This document shows, one piece after another, positions 44,249 through 53,414 of a stretch of 64,000 nt of DNA (its first letter is position 1; each line of letters opens with the position of its first letter). The stretch lies in the NCBI RefSeq assembly GCF_014075995.1, contig NZ_CP055153.1, positions 4,216,001 to 4,280,000 on the forward strand. The letters are read 5' to 3'. A model generated the notes under the pieces. That model was not told where the DNA came from. It ran no database searches and saw only the letters and a list, made by a program, of their open reading frames with translations. A program made the position numbers and the translations under genes. This DNA is from Adhaeribacter radiodurans. Lineage in GTDB: Bacteria > Bacteroidota > Bacteroidia > Cytophagales > Hymenobacteraceae.

Positions 44249-45100
44249 ATGGCTTCAATCAAGAAAATAGATTTTTTTTTAACCCCAGCGCACGGCCGGG
44301 CTTTTGGCGTTGATGCCCGTTTTATTCCTGATCAGCAAGCAAAGCCAATAATTATTTTTGTGCATGGTTTTAAAGGATTTAAAGATTGGGGGCATTTTAA
44401 TTTACTGGCCGATTATTTTGCAGGACAAGGTTTTGTTTTTATCAAGCTTAATTTGTCGCACAACGGCACTACCCTTAACGGCGACGATTTAACAGATATG
44501 GAAGCCTTTGGCCGGAATAACTTTTCGATTGAGTTAGACGATTTAGGAACCTTAATCGATTATTTATTTCATTCACCTGCCGAGTTGCCGCAGGAGGAAA
44601 CGGACCTGAATAAACTGTATTTAATTGGTCATAGCCGGGGCGGTGGCTTAGTAATTTTAAAAACAGCCGAAGAACCACGGATTAAGGCTGTAGCGGGTTG
44701 GGCACCGGTTAGCGATATGGCCATGCGCTGGCCCGAGCAAGTACTAAGCGATTGGCAAAAAAATGGCGTTCATTATATCTACAATGCCCGCATTAACCAA
44801 AACATGCCGCTTTACTACCAGTTGGTCGAAGATTTTCGGGCGAACCATGCGCGTTTAGATATTCCTTCGGTAGTAGCTCGTTTACAACAGCCTTTGTTAA
44901 TATTTCACGCTGAAGACGATGAAACTTTACCAATAAGCATGGCACACGAATTAAAAGCCAATCAACCCAACGCCGAAGTAATTATTTTGCCGGAAGGCGG
45001 GCACACTTTCGGGGGCAAGCACCCCTACCCCGAAACTTCTTTGCCACCAGTTGCTCAATTTATAGCTGACCAAACCATTTCTTTCTTTCGGAAATTTTAA
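44249..45100 (+). CDS. Alpha/beta hydrolase
   Basis: 283 residues, cytosolic. It has the alpha/beta-hydrolase elements in order: oxyanion-region FVHGFKGFKDWG (about 37-48), nucleophile elbow GHSRGG (Ser129), acid in FHAEDDETLP and catalytic His in EGGHTFGG near residue 252. It resembles dienelactone hydrolase/S9-like family members with a cap between the second and third elements (SDWQKNGVHYIYNARINQN). Substrate unknown. A terminator hairpin follows. Confidence 0.88.
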   Translation: MASIKKIDFFLTPAHGRAFGVDARFIPDQQAKPIIIFVHGFKGFKDWGHFNLLADYFAGQGFVFIKLNLSHNGTTLNGDDLTDMEAFGRNNFSIELDDLGTLIDYLFHSPAELPQEETDLNKLYLIGHSRGGGLVILKTAEEPRIKAVAGWAPVSDMAMRWPEQVLSDWQKNGVHYIYNARINQNMPLYYQLVEDFRANHARLDIPSVVARLQQPLLIFHAEDDETLPISMAHELKANQPNAEVIILPEGGHTFGGKHPYPETSLPPVAQFIADQTISFFRKF

Positions 45101-45178
45101 TTTGAAATGAGAGTGCGAGCTAATAAAAAGATGTATCAAAATCAAAGCTATTTTACTTCAACTCCGTCATTCTGAAAG

Positions 45179-45211
45179 AATCTAATCAATCACCCACTGA
45201 TTAGATTGTTT
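45179..45211 (+). terminator. Terminator after alpha/beta hydrolase gene
   Basis: AATCTAATCA and TGATTAGATT form a 10-bp stem with a 9-nt loop followed by GTTTT, 78 nt after the stop. Confidence 0.75.
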
Positions 45212-45382
45212 TAAAATAACCTAATTATCCGGGCAGAAGATTGATAAACCAATTTTATTACTATTAGTTAGCTGCTAAAAAGAGTCTTTCGGTCTAACAG
45301 GTTTGAAGAGTTGATGCAAAATTAAAAAATTTAAAAAATCTCTTTCACTGTGATCTATTTACCTTGTAATCTTAACTAAAAA

Positions 45383-45865
45383 ATGCCTACTGTTTATTTA
45401 TTATTGGGGAGTAACTTGGGCAACCGCGAAGATTACCTGTTACAAGCGCGTAATTTAATTAAAGCACACTTAGGAGAAATTAAACAGCAATCCGGTATAT
45501 ATGAAACAGCGGCGTGGGGAGTAGAAAATCAACAAGCTTTTCTGAACCAAGTGTTGGCCGTAGAAACCGACCTAATACCGGAAGAATTGTTACAGGAAAT
45601 AAACTTTCTGGAGGCCGAGTTGGGCCGGGTACGACGCGAACGCTGGGGTGCCCGGGTTATTGATATTGATATTTTGTATTACGCAGATTTAGTCCTGCAA
45701 ACGCAACGTCTCACCATTCCGCATCCGGAACTGCAAAATCGCCGGTTTACCCTGGTACCACTCACCGAAATTGCTCCCGATTTTACTCATCCTGTCTTAG
45801 CACTGACTAATCAGCAATTACTAAAGCAATGTCCGGATTTATTAGAAGTTAAAAAATTTAAATAA
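45383..45865 (+). CDS. folK: 2-amino-4-hydroxy-6-hydroxymethyldihydropteridine diphosphokinase (HPPK)
   Basis: 160 residues, the usual length. It begins YLLLGSNLGNREDYL, the HPPK signature, and has the ATP/Mg motif region RRERWGARVIDIDILYY (about 82-98) and the pterin-proximal IPHPELQNRRFTLVPL (about 112-127). It transfers pyrophosphate from ATP to the pterin in folate synthesis. It stands apart from other fol genes here, convergent with fabD. Confidence 0.95.
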   Translation: MPTVYLLLGSNLGNREDYLLQARNLIKAHLGEIKQQSGIYETAAWGVENQQAFLNQVLAVETDLIPEELLQEINFLEAELGRVRRERWGARVIDIDILYYADLVLQTQRLTIPHPELQNRRFTLVPLTEIAPDFTHPVLALTNQQLLKQCPDLLEVKKFK

Positions 45866-45869
45866 GTAG

Positions 45870-45994
45870 TATGTTATAAGTGATAGGTTCTACGTTTTTC
45901 AAGTTTATCAAGTAAACCTAAGTACCAGAACAAGATTAAATTAAAACATTACTGTTCTGCTACTTAAAACTTAGAACCTATAACTTACGACATA
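45870..45994. repeat. Long imperfect inverted repeat between folK and fabD
   Basis: Arms of about 29 nt (45870-45898 and 45966-45994) match when one is complemented apart from a few positions; the core shared string is ATAGGTTCTA. A second, inner pair CAGAACA / TGTTCTG (about 45926-45932 and 45952-45958) makes a nested stem. It lies between convergent genes and could act as a bidirectional terminator or be an interspersed palindromic element. Confidence 0.7.
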
Positions 45995-46013
45995 AAACCT
46001 ACCACCAAAAACT

Positions 46014-46889
46014 TTAAAGTGCCGAGGCTACTTCTGCGTCTTTGTTTATTTTTTTTACTAAACCTTGCAAAACTTTGCCGGGTCCACACTCCACGAATAA
46101 AGTTGCGCCATCGGTAATCATGTTTTGCACGGTTTGGGTCCAGCGCACAGGTGCGGTTAATTGCTTAATTAAATTTTGCTTGATTTGCTCCGGGTCGGTG
46201 TAGGGTTTGGCGTCTACGTTTTGGTAAACCGGGCAAATAGCTTCGTTAAATTGAGTGTTTTTAATAGCTTCGGCCAATTCCGCTTCGGCGGGTTGCATTA
46301 ACGGCGAATGAAAAGCGCCGCCTACGGGTAACGGTAAAGCCCGTTTTGCTCCGGCTGCTTTTAACTTTTCGCAGGCTAACGCAACGCCCTGGTTGCTACC
46401 CGAAATTACTAACTGCCCCGGACAATTGTAATTAGCGGCCACCACAATCTCGTCAATTTGGGCGCATACTTCTTCTACGGTTCTATCATCCAGACCCAGG
46501 ATAGCCGCCATGGCCGAAGGGTTCGCTTCGCAGGCTTTCTGCATAGCTTGCGCCCGTTTAGCTACCAACAACAAAGCATCTTCAAAAGCCAGCACTTTAT
46601 TAGCTACCAACGCCGAAAATTCACCTAAGGAATGCCCTGCTACCATTTCGGGCTTAAAATCAGGGGCTACAGCAGACATGGCTACGGAATGTAAGAAAAT
46701 GGCGGGCTGCGTTACATTGGTTTGCTTTAGTTCCTCGTCGGTGCCGGAAAACATTATTTGGGTAATAGAGAATCCTAATAACGCATTGGCTTGATCAAAT
46801 AAGGCTTTAGTGGCCGGATATTGCTCGTATAAATCACGGCCCATGCCAGAAAACTGCGAACCCTGACCAGGGAAGATATATGCTTTCAT
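46014..46889 (-). CDS. fabD: Malonyl-CoA:ACP transacylase
   Basis: The start MKAYIFPGQGSQ at 46889 gives 291 residues and the canonical N-terminus; a longer frame to 46940 adds 17 unsupported residues. The nucleophile elbow is GHSLGE (Ser87), with the oxyanion-binding GQGSQ near residue 10, the conserved QPAIF at about 61-65 and the catalytic His in GGAFHSPLM near residue 196. It loads malonyl groups onto acyl carrier protein for fatty-acid synthesis. No other fab genes are adjacent. Confidence 0.95.
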   Translation of the reverse strand: MKAYIFPGQGSQFSGMGRDLYEQYPATKALFDQANALLGFSITQIMFSGTDEELKQTNVTQPAIFLHSVAMSAVAPDFKPEMVAGHSLGEFSALVANKVLAFEDALLLVAKRAQAMQKACEANPSAMAAILGLDDRTVEEVCAQIDEIVVAANYNCPGQLVISGSNQGVALACEKLKAAGAKRALPLPVGGAFHSPLMQPAEAELAEAIKNTQFNEAICPVYQNVDAKPYTDPEQIKQNLIKQLTAPVRWTQTVQNMITDGATLFVECGPGKVLQGLVKKINKDAEVASAL

Positions 46890-47313
46890 AAATAAAGGTT
46901 TAAAAATGAACTCCGACGATTTTAGTAAAACCTTAACCATACGTGGCCAATAAGGTCGCCGGAACGAGGCACAATGTTAGGCATTATTTTCAAAAAGTAA
47001 ATCTGATTTCAAATTTCCGGATTCATTAAAAGTAAAGCGGCAAAAGTATCCAGATAGTAGACTCTAGCCCATTGTATAAGTAAGTAACAGATTATCAATT
47101 TACTATTTTATTAATTTCGGTAACAAGAATTTAAAACTAATTTTGATCCGTTACCTAACTCTAGTTGGATCATTCTTTTTTATTCGAATCAGAAATAACA
47201 AGACAGTTTTAAATAAACCTGCCAGAGTTTAGACTATAATTAAAATCTGAACTAAAAACCTTGTTTCGCTCCAAAATGTAAGGTTTCTGAGTAAGGAGCC
47301 AGTAGATCCACTC
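46890..47313. other. Intergenic region between fabD and NADH dehydrogenase genes
   Basis: 424 nt with no gene. CAAAAGTA at 47041-47048 reads TACTTTTG on the minus strand, a match to the TAnnTTTG -7 consensus about 150 nt upstream of fabD; no clear -33 element accompanies it. Confidence 0.4.
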
Positions 47314-48645
47314 CTACCCTACTGCTTTTTCCGTTACAGCTTCTACCGGAATATTTTCTTTAGGCTTGCCCATAATTAACCGGATACCTTTATCGAATGT
47401 AAAGTAACTCCCCATCCAGTTTACCAGCACGAACAGCCGGTTCCGGAAACCAATAATGGAAATCAGGTGAATAAACGCCCAGATAAACCAAGCCAGAAAT
47501 CCTTGCGTTTTAATTTCTTTTGAGAAAATCTTTAAATCGGCAACGGCCTGGTTACGGCCAATAGTAGCCATGGTACCTCTATCGTTATATTGGAACTGCT
47601 TTAGAGATTTACCCGAAATTAAACTTCTTAAATTTTCACCTAAAAGATGCCCTTGTTGAATAGCGGGTTGAGCCAACATAGGATGACCTTCAGGATTTTC
47701 GGGAGTAACCATAGCGGCAATATCGCCAATGGCAAAAATATTCTGGTAACCCGTTACCCGGTTATATTCATCTACCTGCAAGCGGTTGCCTTTAAGTAAG
47801 CTTTCTTTCCGGATTCCGGCCACCGGTGCACCGGTAACACCCGCCGCCCAGATTAAAGTCCGGCTAATCAGTTTTTCTCCGGAATCTAATAATACCGTGT
47901 AGCCATCGTAGGCTTTTACCCGCCGGTTAAACCAAATTTTCACGCCAAAATTTTCCAGGTATTCCCGCGCTTTCTGCGACGCTTCCGCCGACATGCCTTT
48001 TAATAATAAATCGCCGCTCTGAATTAAGTGGATGTCCATTTTAATAAAATCCAGCTCTTTGTAATCTCTCGGAAAAACGTGTTTGCGCAACTCGCTCAAG
48101 GCACCGGCTAACTCCACGCCCGTTGGACCGCCGCCCACAATTACGTAATCCATTAAACTATTTAACTGCTCTTCATCGTCAATTTGCAAGGCTTTTTCAA
48201 AATTGCTCAGGATGGTATTACGTAGAGCTAGAGCATCCGGTATGTTTTTGATTGAGATAGCCGTTTTTTGAATTTGCTCATCGCCGTAAAAATTGGTAGT
48301 AGCACCGGTAGCAATTACTAAATAATCGTAGCGAAGCAACCCAATAGAAGTTTCGACTAATTGCCTGGAGGTATCAATGGACTGCACTTCGGCTAGCCGG
48401 AAATAAAAATTTTGCTGCTCGTCAAAAATTTTCCGGAAGGGATAAACAATCGAATCGGCTTCTACGGCGGCGGTACCCACTTGGTACAACAATGGCTGAA
48501 ACGTATGAAAATTTTGCTTATCGATTAAAACTACTTGCACATCGGCGTGCCGCAAGGCTTTTATTAATTCCAGGCCGGCAAAGCCTCCTCCAATAATGAT
48601 TACCCGAGGTTTCCCGGTTTCTGCTATTTTGGCGTTTTTTGACAT
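47314..48645 (-). CDS. Type II NADH:quinone oxidoreductase
   Basis: The start MSKNAKIAETG at 48645 gives 443 residues and a short N-terminus before the FAD-binding motif VIIIGGGFAGLE; a longer frame to 48723 adds 26 unlikely residues. The second Rossmann motif for NADH is YVIVGGGPTGVELAGAL (about 165-181), and DYLVIATGATTNFYG and NIFAIGDIAAM are the standard ATG and GD blocks. The C-terminus (FIWAFIHLISIIGFRNRLFV) is the amphipathic/hydrophobic membrane anchor of NDH-2. It should pass electrons from NADH to menaquinone without proton pumping. Monocistronic as far as visible. Confidence 0.92.
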   Translation of the reverse strand: MSKNAKIAETGKPRVIIIGGGFAGLELIKALRHADVQVVLIDKQNFHTFQPLLYQVGTAAVEADSIVYPFRKIFDEQQNFYFRLAEVQSIDTSRQLVETSIGLLRYDYLVIATGATTNFYGDEQIQKTAISIKNIPDALALRNTILSNFEKALQIDDEEQLNSLMDYVIVGGGPTGVELAGALSELRKHVFPRDYKELDFIKMDIHLIQSGDLLLKGMSAEASQKAREYLENFGVKIWFNRRVKAYDGYTVLLDSGEKLISRTLIWAAGVTGAPVAGIRKESLLKGNRLQVDEYNRVTGYQNIFAIGDIAAMVTPENPEGHPMLAQPAIQQGHLLGENLRSLISGKSLKQFQYNDRGTMATIGRNQAVADLKIFSKEIKTQGFLAWFIWAFIHLISIIGFRNRLFVLVNWMGSYFTFDKGIRLIMGKPKENIPVEAVTEKAVG

Positions 48646-49133
48646 ATAGATAGCCGCAATCCTTGGTTTTTGTATTATGCTGTAATGGCCTTGGTTGCTC
48701 AATGGCTGTCCTACCCAGGCCAAAATTCTATCTTGCTTTACTTCTTCCGGCTCGCAAAGGTTATTAGACCTAAACAGGTACTTTTAAAACCGGTGAGCTG
48801 CTTTACCACTCACTTAACTGCCCGGCTTGGTTCTCGTATAAAAACGGATCAGGCTTTTAAACTACCTCCGTATAAAATTTTAGCACTACGGAAAGAAGCA
48901 GAACTTATACTGATTTTCCCCTTTTTACTCTCATTTTAACGTTAAGGATGTCCGGTTTTTCGTAGGATGTCCTTGAACTTTCCCTCAGGAACTTATTTAT
49001 TAATAAATTTTTCATTTTTTATGCTGCTGATTTTTAGCAGGAACCATTCGGCTAAACCGGCTTTACTCCCCCGCTGGTTATACTATTTTATGCCTTCAAC
49101 GTACATGCAATCCAAATTAATTTGTTTAACATT
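48646..49133. other. Intergenic region between NADH dehydrogenase and glgX
   Basis: 488 nt of divergent promoter space. An 89-codon frame at 48670-48939 overlaps the alternate upstream start of the NADH dehydrogenase gene and has no protein-like features, so it is not called. Confidence 0.45.
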
Positions 49134-51311
49134 ATGAATGAAAACGACTCGACACTTTATTCGTACGAACCTGTAATGACTAGAAGTCCTGCTATATATC
49201 CCGGAAAACCATATCCTTTAGGAGCAACCTGGGACGGAGAAGGAGTTAACTTTGCTCTTTACGCCGAGAATGCCACTGGAGTAGAACTTTGCTTATTTGA
49301 TTCGGAAGAAAGTCAAAGAGAAAGCCATATAATTTTAATTTCGGAACGTACGCACCAGGTGTGGCACGTCTATTTGCCTTGGGCAAAGCCCGGACAATTA
49401 TATGGCTATCGGGTTCACGGCCCTTTTGATCCCTTAAATGGCCATCGGTTTAATCCCAACAAAGTACTAATCGACCCTTACGCGAAAGCTATTTCAGGTA
49501 CTATTCAATGGCACGAATCCATGTTCGGCTACGAAATGGATCACCCCGAAAAAGATTTAACCTTTAATGATAAAGACAATGCGCCTTACATTCCTAAATC
49601 CGTAGTTATTGATCCTTACTTTGACTGGGACGGCGATAAAGCTCCGCGTACCCCTTATCATAAATCCATTATCTATGAAACGCATGTAAAAGGCTTTACC
49701 AAATTGCACCCGGCTATTCCGGAAGAAATTAGAGGTACGTATGCCGCCTTAGCGAACCCGGTAACCATTCAATACCTTACTTCTCTGGGAATTACGGCCA
49801 TAGAATTAATGCCGGTGCATCATTTTATAAACGATAGTATTTTACAGGACAAAGGTCTTTCCAATTATTGGGGGTATAATACTATTGGTTTCTTTGCCCC
49901 GGATGTTCGCTACTCCAGCAGTGGGGTTATGGGAGAACAAGTAGCCGAATTTAAAAATATGGTGAAAGAGTTCCACAAAGCGGGCATTGAGGTAATTCTG
50001 GATGTGGTGTATAACCATACCGGCGAAGGCAATCACATGGGTCCCACGCTTTCTTTCCGGGGTATTGATAATGCTTCTTATTACCGGCTGGTCCCGGAAG
50101 ATAAACGGTATTACATGGACTATACCGGCACGGGTAATACCTTGAATGCCATGCTACCCAGTACCTTGCGCCTGATTATGGATAGCCTCCGTTACTGGAT
50201 TTTAGAAATGCACGTAGATGGTTTCCGGTTTGATTTGGCCTCGGCTTTAGCCCGCGAATTGCACGATGTAGACCGGCTGGGTTCTTTCTTTGATATTATT
50301 CACCAGGACCCGGTTATTTCGCAGGTAAAATTAATTGCGGAGCCTTGGGATATTGGAGAAGGCGGTTACCAGGTAGGAAAGTTTCCGCCGGGCTGGACCG
50401 AATGGAACGGAAAATACCGCGACTGCATGCGCGATTTCTGGCGCGGCGAACACGCCATGCTGCCCGAATTTGCCAACCGTTTAACCGGCAGCTCCGATCT
50501 GTATTTCGACGATTACCGCCGTCCTACGGCCAGCGTTAACTTTATTACCGCGCACGATGGTTTTACCCTAAACGATTTAGTATCCTACAACGAAAAACAT
50601 AACTGGGACAACGGCGAAGAAAACAACGACGGCGAAGATCATAACCGTTCCTGGAATTGCGGCGTAGAAGGCCCGACTGATGATGAATGGGTTAATACTA
50701 TCCGGAACCGGCAAAAGCGCAATTTATTAACTACCTTATTTCTGTCGCAGGGAGTGCCCATGTTGGTAGCCGGCGACGAAATTAGCCGGACGCAGAACGG
50801 TAACAATAATGCTTATTGCCAGGATAACGAAATTTCGTGGTTAAACTGGGATAAAGCAGATACCGGATTGCTAAACTTTACCCGTAAACTGATCCACTTG
50901 CGTAAAAATCATCCTATTTTCCGGCGCCGCCGTTGGTTCCAAGGGCAACCCATTAAAGGAATCGGGGTAGAAGATATTGCCTGGTTTTTACCTGATGGCT
51001 CCGAAATGAGCGAAGAACATTGGAACCAGGATTACGCTAAATCTTTGGCAGTGTATTTGAGCGGGGTTGGCCTCCATTCCAAAGGCCCGAAAGGCGAACA
51101 CGTATTCGACGATTCGTTTTATATTATTTTTAACGCTTCGGATATTCCGCTGGACTTTACGCTGCCTTCTAAAAAATACGGCGACAAGTGGACGAAAATA
51201 TTGGATACCAGCGAAAATGTTGTAGACGAACCAATAGGTGTTTTCAAAGACGAAGAATCCATTCGGGTAGACTCCCGTTCCATTGTACTCTTGCAACATC
51301 CAATTATATAG
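49134..51311 (+). CDS. glgX: Glycogen debranching enzyme
   Basis: The ATG at 49134 (MNENDSTLYSYEP) gives 725 residues; a TTG four codons upstream is a poorer choice. It has an N-terminal CBM48 (YPLGATWDGEGVNFALYAEN) and a GH13 barrel with its conserved regions: DVVYNHTGEGNH, DGFRFDLASAL (nucleophile Asp), KLIAEPWDIGEGGYQVG (acid Glu) and ITAHDGFTLNDLVSYN. The isoamylase-like GlgX layout is clear. It cleaves alpha-1,6 branches of glycogen-type glucans, giving linear maltodextrins for the TreY/TreZ enzymes encoded next. First gene of the trehalose locus. Confidence 0.94.
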   Translation: MNENDSTLYSYEPVMTRSPAIYPGKPYPLGATWDGEGVNFALYAENATGVELCLFDSEESQRESHIILISERTHQVWHVYLPWAKPGQLYGYRVHGPFDPLNGHRFNPNKVLIDPYAKAISGTIQWHESMFGYEMDHPEKDLTFNDKDNAPYIPKSVVIDPYFDWDGDKAPRTPYHKSIIYETHVKGFTKLHPAIPEEIRGTYAALANPVTIQYLTSLGITAIELMPVHHFINDSILQDKGLSNYWGYNTIGFFAPDVRYSSSGVMGEQVAEFKNMVKEFHKAGIEVILDVVYNHTGEGNHMGPTLSFRGIDNASYYRLVPEDKRYYMDYTGTGNTLNAMLPSTLRLIMDSLRYWILEMHVDGFRFDLASALARELHDVDRLGSFFDIIHQDPVISQVKLIAEPWDIGEGGYQVGKFPPGWTEWNGKYRDCMRDFWRGEHAMLPEFANRLTGSSDLYFDDYRRPTASVNFITAHDGFTLNDLVSYNEKHNWDNGEENNDGEDHNRSWNCGVEGPTDDEWVNTIRNRQKRNLLTTLFLSQGVPMLVAGDEISRTQNGNNNAYCQDNEISWLNWDKADTGLLNFTRKLIHLRKNHPIFRRRRWFQGQPIKGIGVEDIAWFLPDGSEMSEEHWNQDYAKSLAVYLSGVGLHSKGPKGEHVFDDSFYIIFNASDIPLDFTLPSKKYGDKWTKILDTSENVVDEPIGVFKDEESIRVDSRSIVLLQHPII

Positions 51312-51314
51312 CCG

Positions 51315-51388
51315 AAAGACCATAGTCGATGTTTAACGGACTATAGTCTATGGACTATGAACCAAAGACTATGGTCTATCGACTATCA
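51315..51388. repeat. Nested palindromic repeats of ACTATAGTC-type units
   Basis: The stretch contains AGACCATAGTC (51317-51327) with its complement GACTATGGTCT (51367-51377), and between them GACTATAGTC (51339-51348, itself a palindrome) and ATAGTC-TATG-GACTAT (51343-51358). Units of about seven bases (GACTATR / GTCTATG) recur in alternate orientation. It fills the gap between glgX and treZ and can form several alternative hairpins. Confidence 0.8.
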
Positions 51389-51406
51389 GCCAATAACAAC
51401 ACTAAA

Positions 51407-53260
51407 ATGAATTTAATAGATACCAGCAAACGCACGGTGGGAGTTAATTTTACGCCTGCCGGCGAGGCTTCCGTAATTTTATGGGCACCGCTTTTAAAAA
51501 ATGTGGCGATTAATGTTGTGGGAAAAGAAAAGCTACCACTTCAACAACAAGAATACGGATATTGGGAATTAACTACTAACCAAATTCAGCCTGGCGACCG
51601 GTACAAATTTGTATTAGACGGCGAAAACGAGTTCCCCGATCCGGCTTCTTTGGCCCAACCGGAAGGTGTACACGGTAATTCGGAAGCCATAGATATTACT
51701 AATTTTACCTGGACGGATGCGCAATGGAACAACATTCCGCTCGCCGATTATATACTTTACGAACTTCATACCGGTACATTTACTCCGGATGGTACTTTTG
51801 CGAGTCTGGCCGAAAAGCTGGATTACTTAAAAGATTTAGGAGTAAATGCCATTGAAATTATGCCGGTGGCGCAATTTCCGGGTTCCCGCAACTGGGGCTA
51901 CGATGGCGTATTTCCGTACGCGGTGCAACATTCCTACGGTGGCGCTCGCGGCTTGCAACAATTAGTAAATATCTGCCACCAAAAAGGAATAGCCGTGGTA
52001 CTGGATGTGGTGTATAATCACATGGGCCCTGAAGGAAATTACCTGGGCACCTACGGGCATTACTTCACCGATAAGTACAATACACCGTGGGGCAACGCTA
52101 TTAATTTTGACGATGCCTGGTGCGATGGCGTGCGCGAGTTTTTTGTGCAGAATGTATTAATGTGGTTCCGCGATTTTCACGTGGATGCTTTGCGCTTAGA
52201 TGCCGTTCATGCCATTAAGGATTTTAGTGCGGTGCATATCCTGCGGGAAATTAAGCTGCACGTAAATCAATTAACGAAAGAAACCGGCCGCACCCACCAC
52301 TTAATTGTAGAATTAGACCTGAATGATCCGAAGTTTATTAACCCCTTAGAGGAGCAAGGCTTCGGCATGGATGCCCAATGGATTGATGAATTCCATCATG
52401 CCTTACGCGTATCCGCTACCGGCGAACAAACCGGTTATTATTCTGATTTTACCGGAATTAGCCATTTAGCCAAAACCTACCAGGATGCTTACGTGTACGA
52501 TGGGCAATATTCACCGCATCGGTTTAAAAAATTTGGTTTAAAAGCCGAAAACAACCCGGGGCAGCAATTCATTGTATTTTCACAAAATCACGACCAGGTA
52601 GGTAACCGCATGCTGGGCGAGCGCACCAGCCAACTGGTTAGTTTCGAAATGCAAAAGTTAATGGCGGGTGCCGTATTAGTAAGTCCGTACGTACCCATGT
52701 TGTTTATGGGAGAAGAATACGGCGAATCGAACCCGTTTTTGTACTTCGTAAGCCACACCGATACGGACCTGGTAGAAGCCGTACGGAAAGGCCGCAAAGC
52801 TGAATTTGCCGCTTTTCACGCGTTAGGCGAAGCACCCGATCCGCAATCCGAAGACACGTATAACCGCTCCAAGCTGCAATGGAATTTAATTCCGGAAGGG
52901 CAACACCAGGTTCTATTTCGCTACTACCAGGCACTTATTAGCCTCCGGAAAACGCATCCGGCTTTGCGCCAACTTAACCGGCAACAACTGGATGTAGTGA
53001 GTAACGAAGCAACCAACACCTTGCTCCTACACCGTTGGCACGAGAACCAACACGTACTTTGCCTGATGAATTTTTCCAATACAACGCAAACCATTACGCT
53101 CCCTACTTACGCTGAAAGCTGGCAAAAGCTTTTCGATTCCGCCGACCTGCAATGGAGCGGTCCGATCGGCTCACCTAATACTATTACCAGCGGAATAAGT
53201 ATTTCGCTGCAACCCGAATCCCTGGTTATTTATAGTACTACTCAGCCCACTATCAGCTAA
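51407..53260 (+). CDS. treZ: Malto-oligosyltrehalose trehalohydrolase
   Basis: The ATG at 51407 (MNLIDTSKRTVGVNF) gives 617 residues, the normal length; an upstream frame start at 51350 lies inside the repeat element. The N-terminal CBM48-like domain (VNFTPAGEASVILWAPLL) precedes a GH13 barrel: LDVVYNHMGPEGNYLG, DALRLDAVHAIKD (nucleophile Asp), HHLIVELDLNDPKF (acid Glu) and FSQNHDQVGNRMLGER. These are TreZ-type. It releases trehalose from the maltooligosyl-trehalose made by TreY, encoded downstream. Confidence 0.93.
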   Translation: MNLIDTSKRTVGVNFTPAGEASVILWAPLLKNVAINVVGKEKLPLQQQEYGYWELTTNQIQPGDRYKFVLDGENEFPDPASLAQPEGVHGNSEAIDITNFTWTDAQWNNIPLADYILYELHTGTFTPDGTFASLAEKLDYLKDLGVNAIEIMPVAQFPGSRNWGYDGVFPYAVQHSYGGARGLQQLVNICHQKGIAVVLDVVYNHMGPEGNYLGTYGHYFTDKYNTPWGNAINFDDAWCDGVREFFVQNVLMWFRDFHVDALRLDAVHAIKDFSAVHILREIKLHVNQLTKETGRTHHLIVELDLNDPKFINPLEEQGFGMDAQWIDEFHHALRVSATGEQTGYYSDFTGISHLAKTYQDAYVYDGQYSPHRFKKFGLKAENNPGQQFIVFSQNHDQVGNRMLGERTSQLVSFEMQKLMAGAVLVSPYVPMLFMGEEYGESNPFLYFVSHTDTDLVEAVRKGRKAEFAAFHALGEAPDPQSEDTYNRSKLQWNLIPEGQHQVLFRYYQALISLRKTHPALRQLNRQQLDVVSNEATNTLLLHRWHENQHVLCLMNFSNTTQTITLPTYAESWQKLFDSADLQWSGPIGSPNTITSGISISLQPESLVIYSTTQPTIS

Positions 53261-53295
53261 TCCGGCGTAGTTTAAAGAACAACTCTAAAACTAAA

Positions 53296-53331
53296 TACCC
53301 GTACTTTCAGTTTTTATCTGGAGTACGGGTA
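53296..53331 (+). terminator. Hairpin between treZ and treY-malQ
   Basis: TACCCGTACT and AGTACGGGTA form a perfect 10-bp stem with a 16-nt loop, 35 nt after the treZ stop. The following sequence is not T-rich, so it may be a processing or attenuation signal rather than a full terminator. Confidence 0.55.
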
Positions 53332-53414
53332 ATATTTCCTGTAAAAATCAGCCCTGATTTTAGATTTACGTACTAGTACCTCTAAAAGCCTTTTCAATTA
53401 TTTTTAATAAAACT

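Noticed and set aside
48670-48939. 89-codon plus-strand ORF between the NADH dehydrogenase and glgX genes
   Set aside because: No recognisable features; it partly overlaps an unlikely 5' extension of the NADH dehydrogenase gene and looks like chance.
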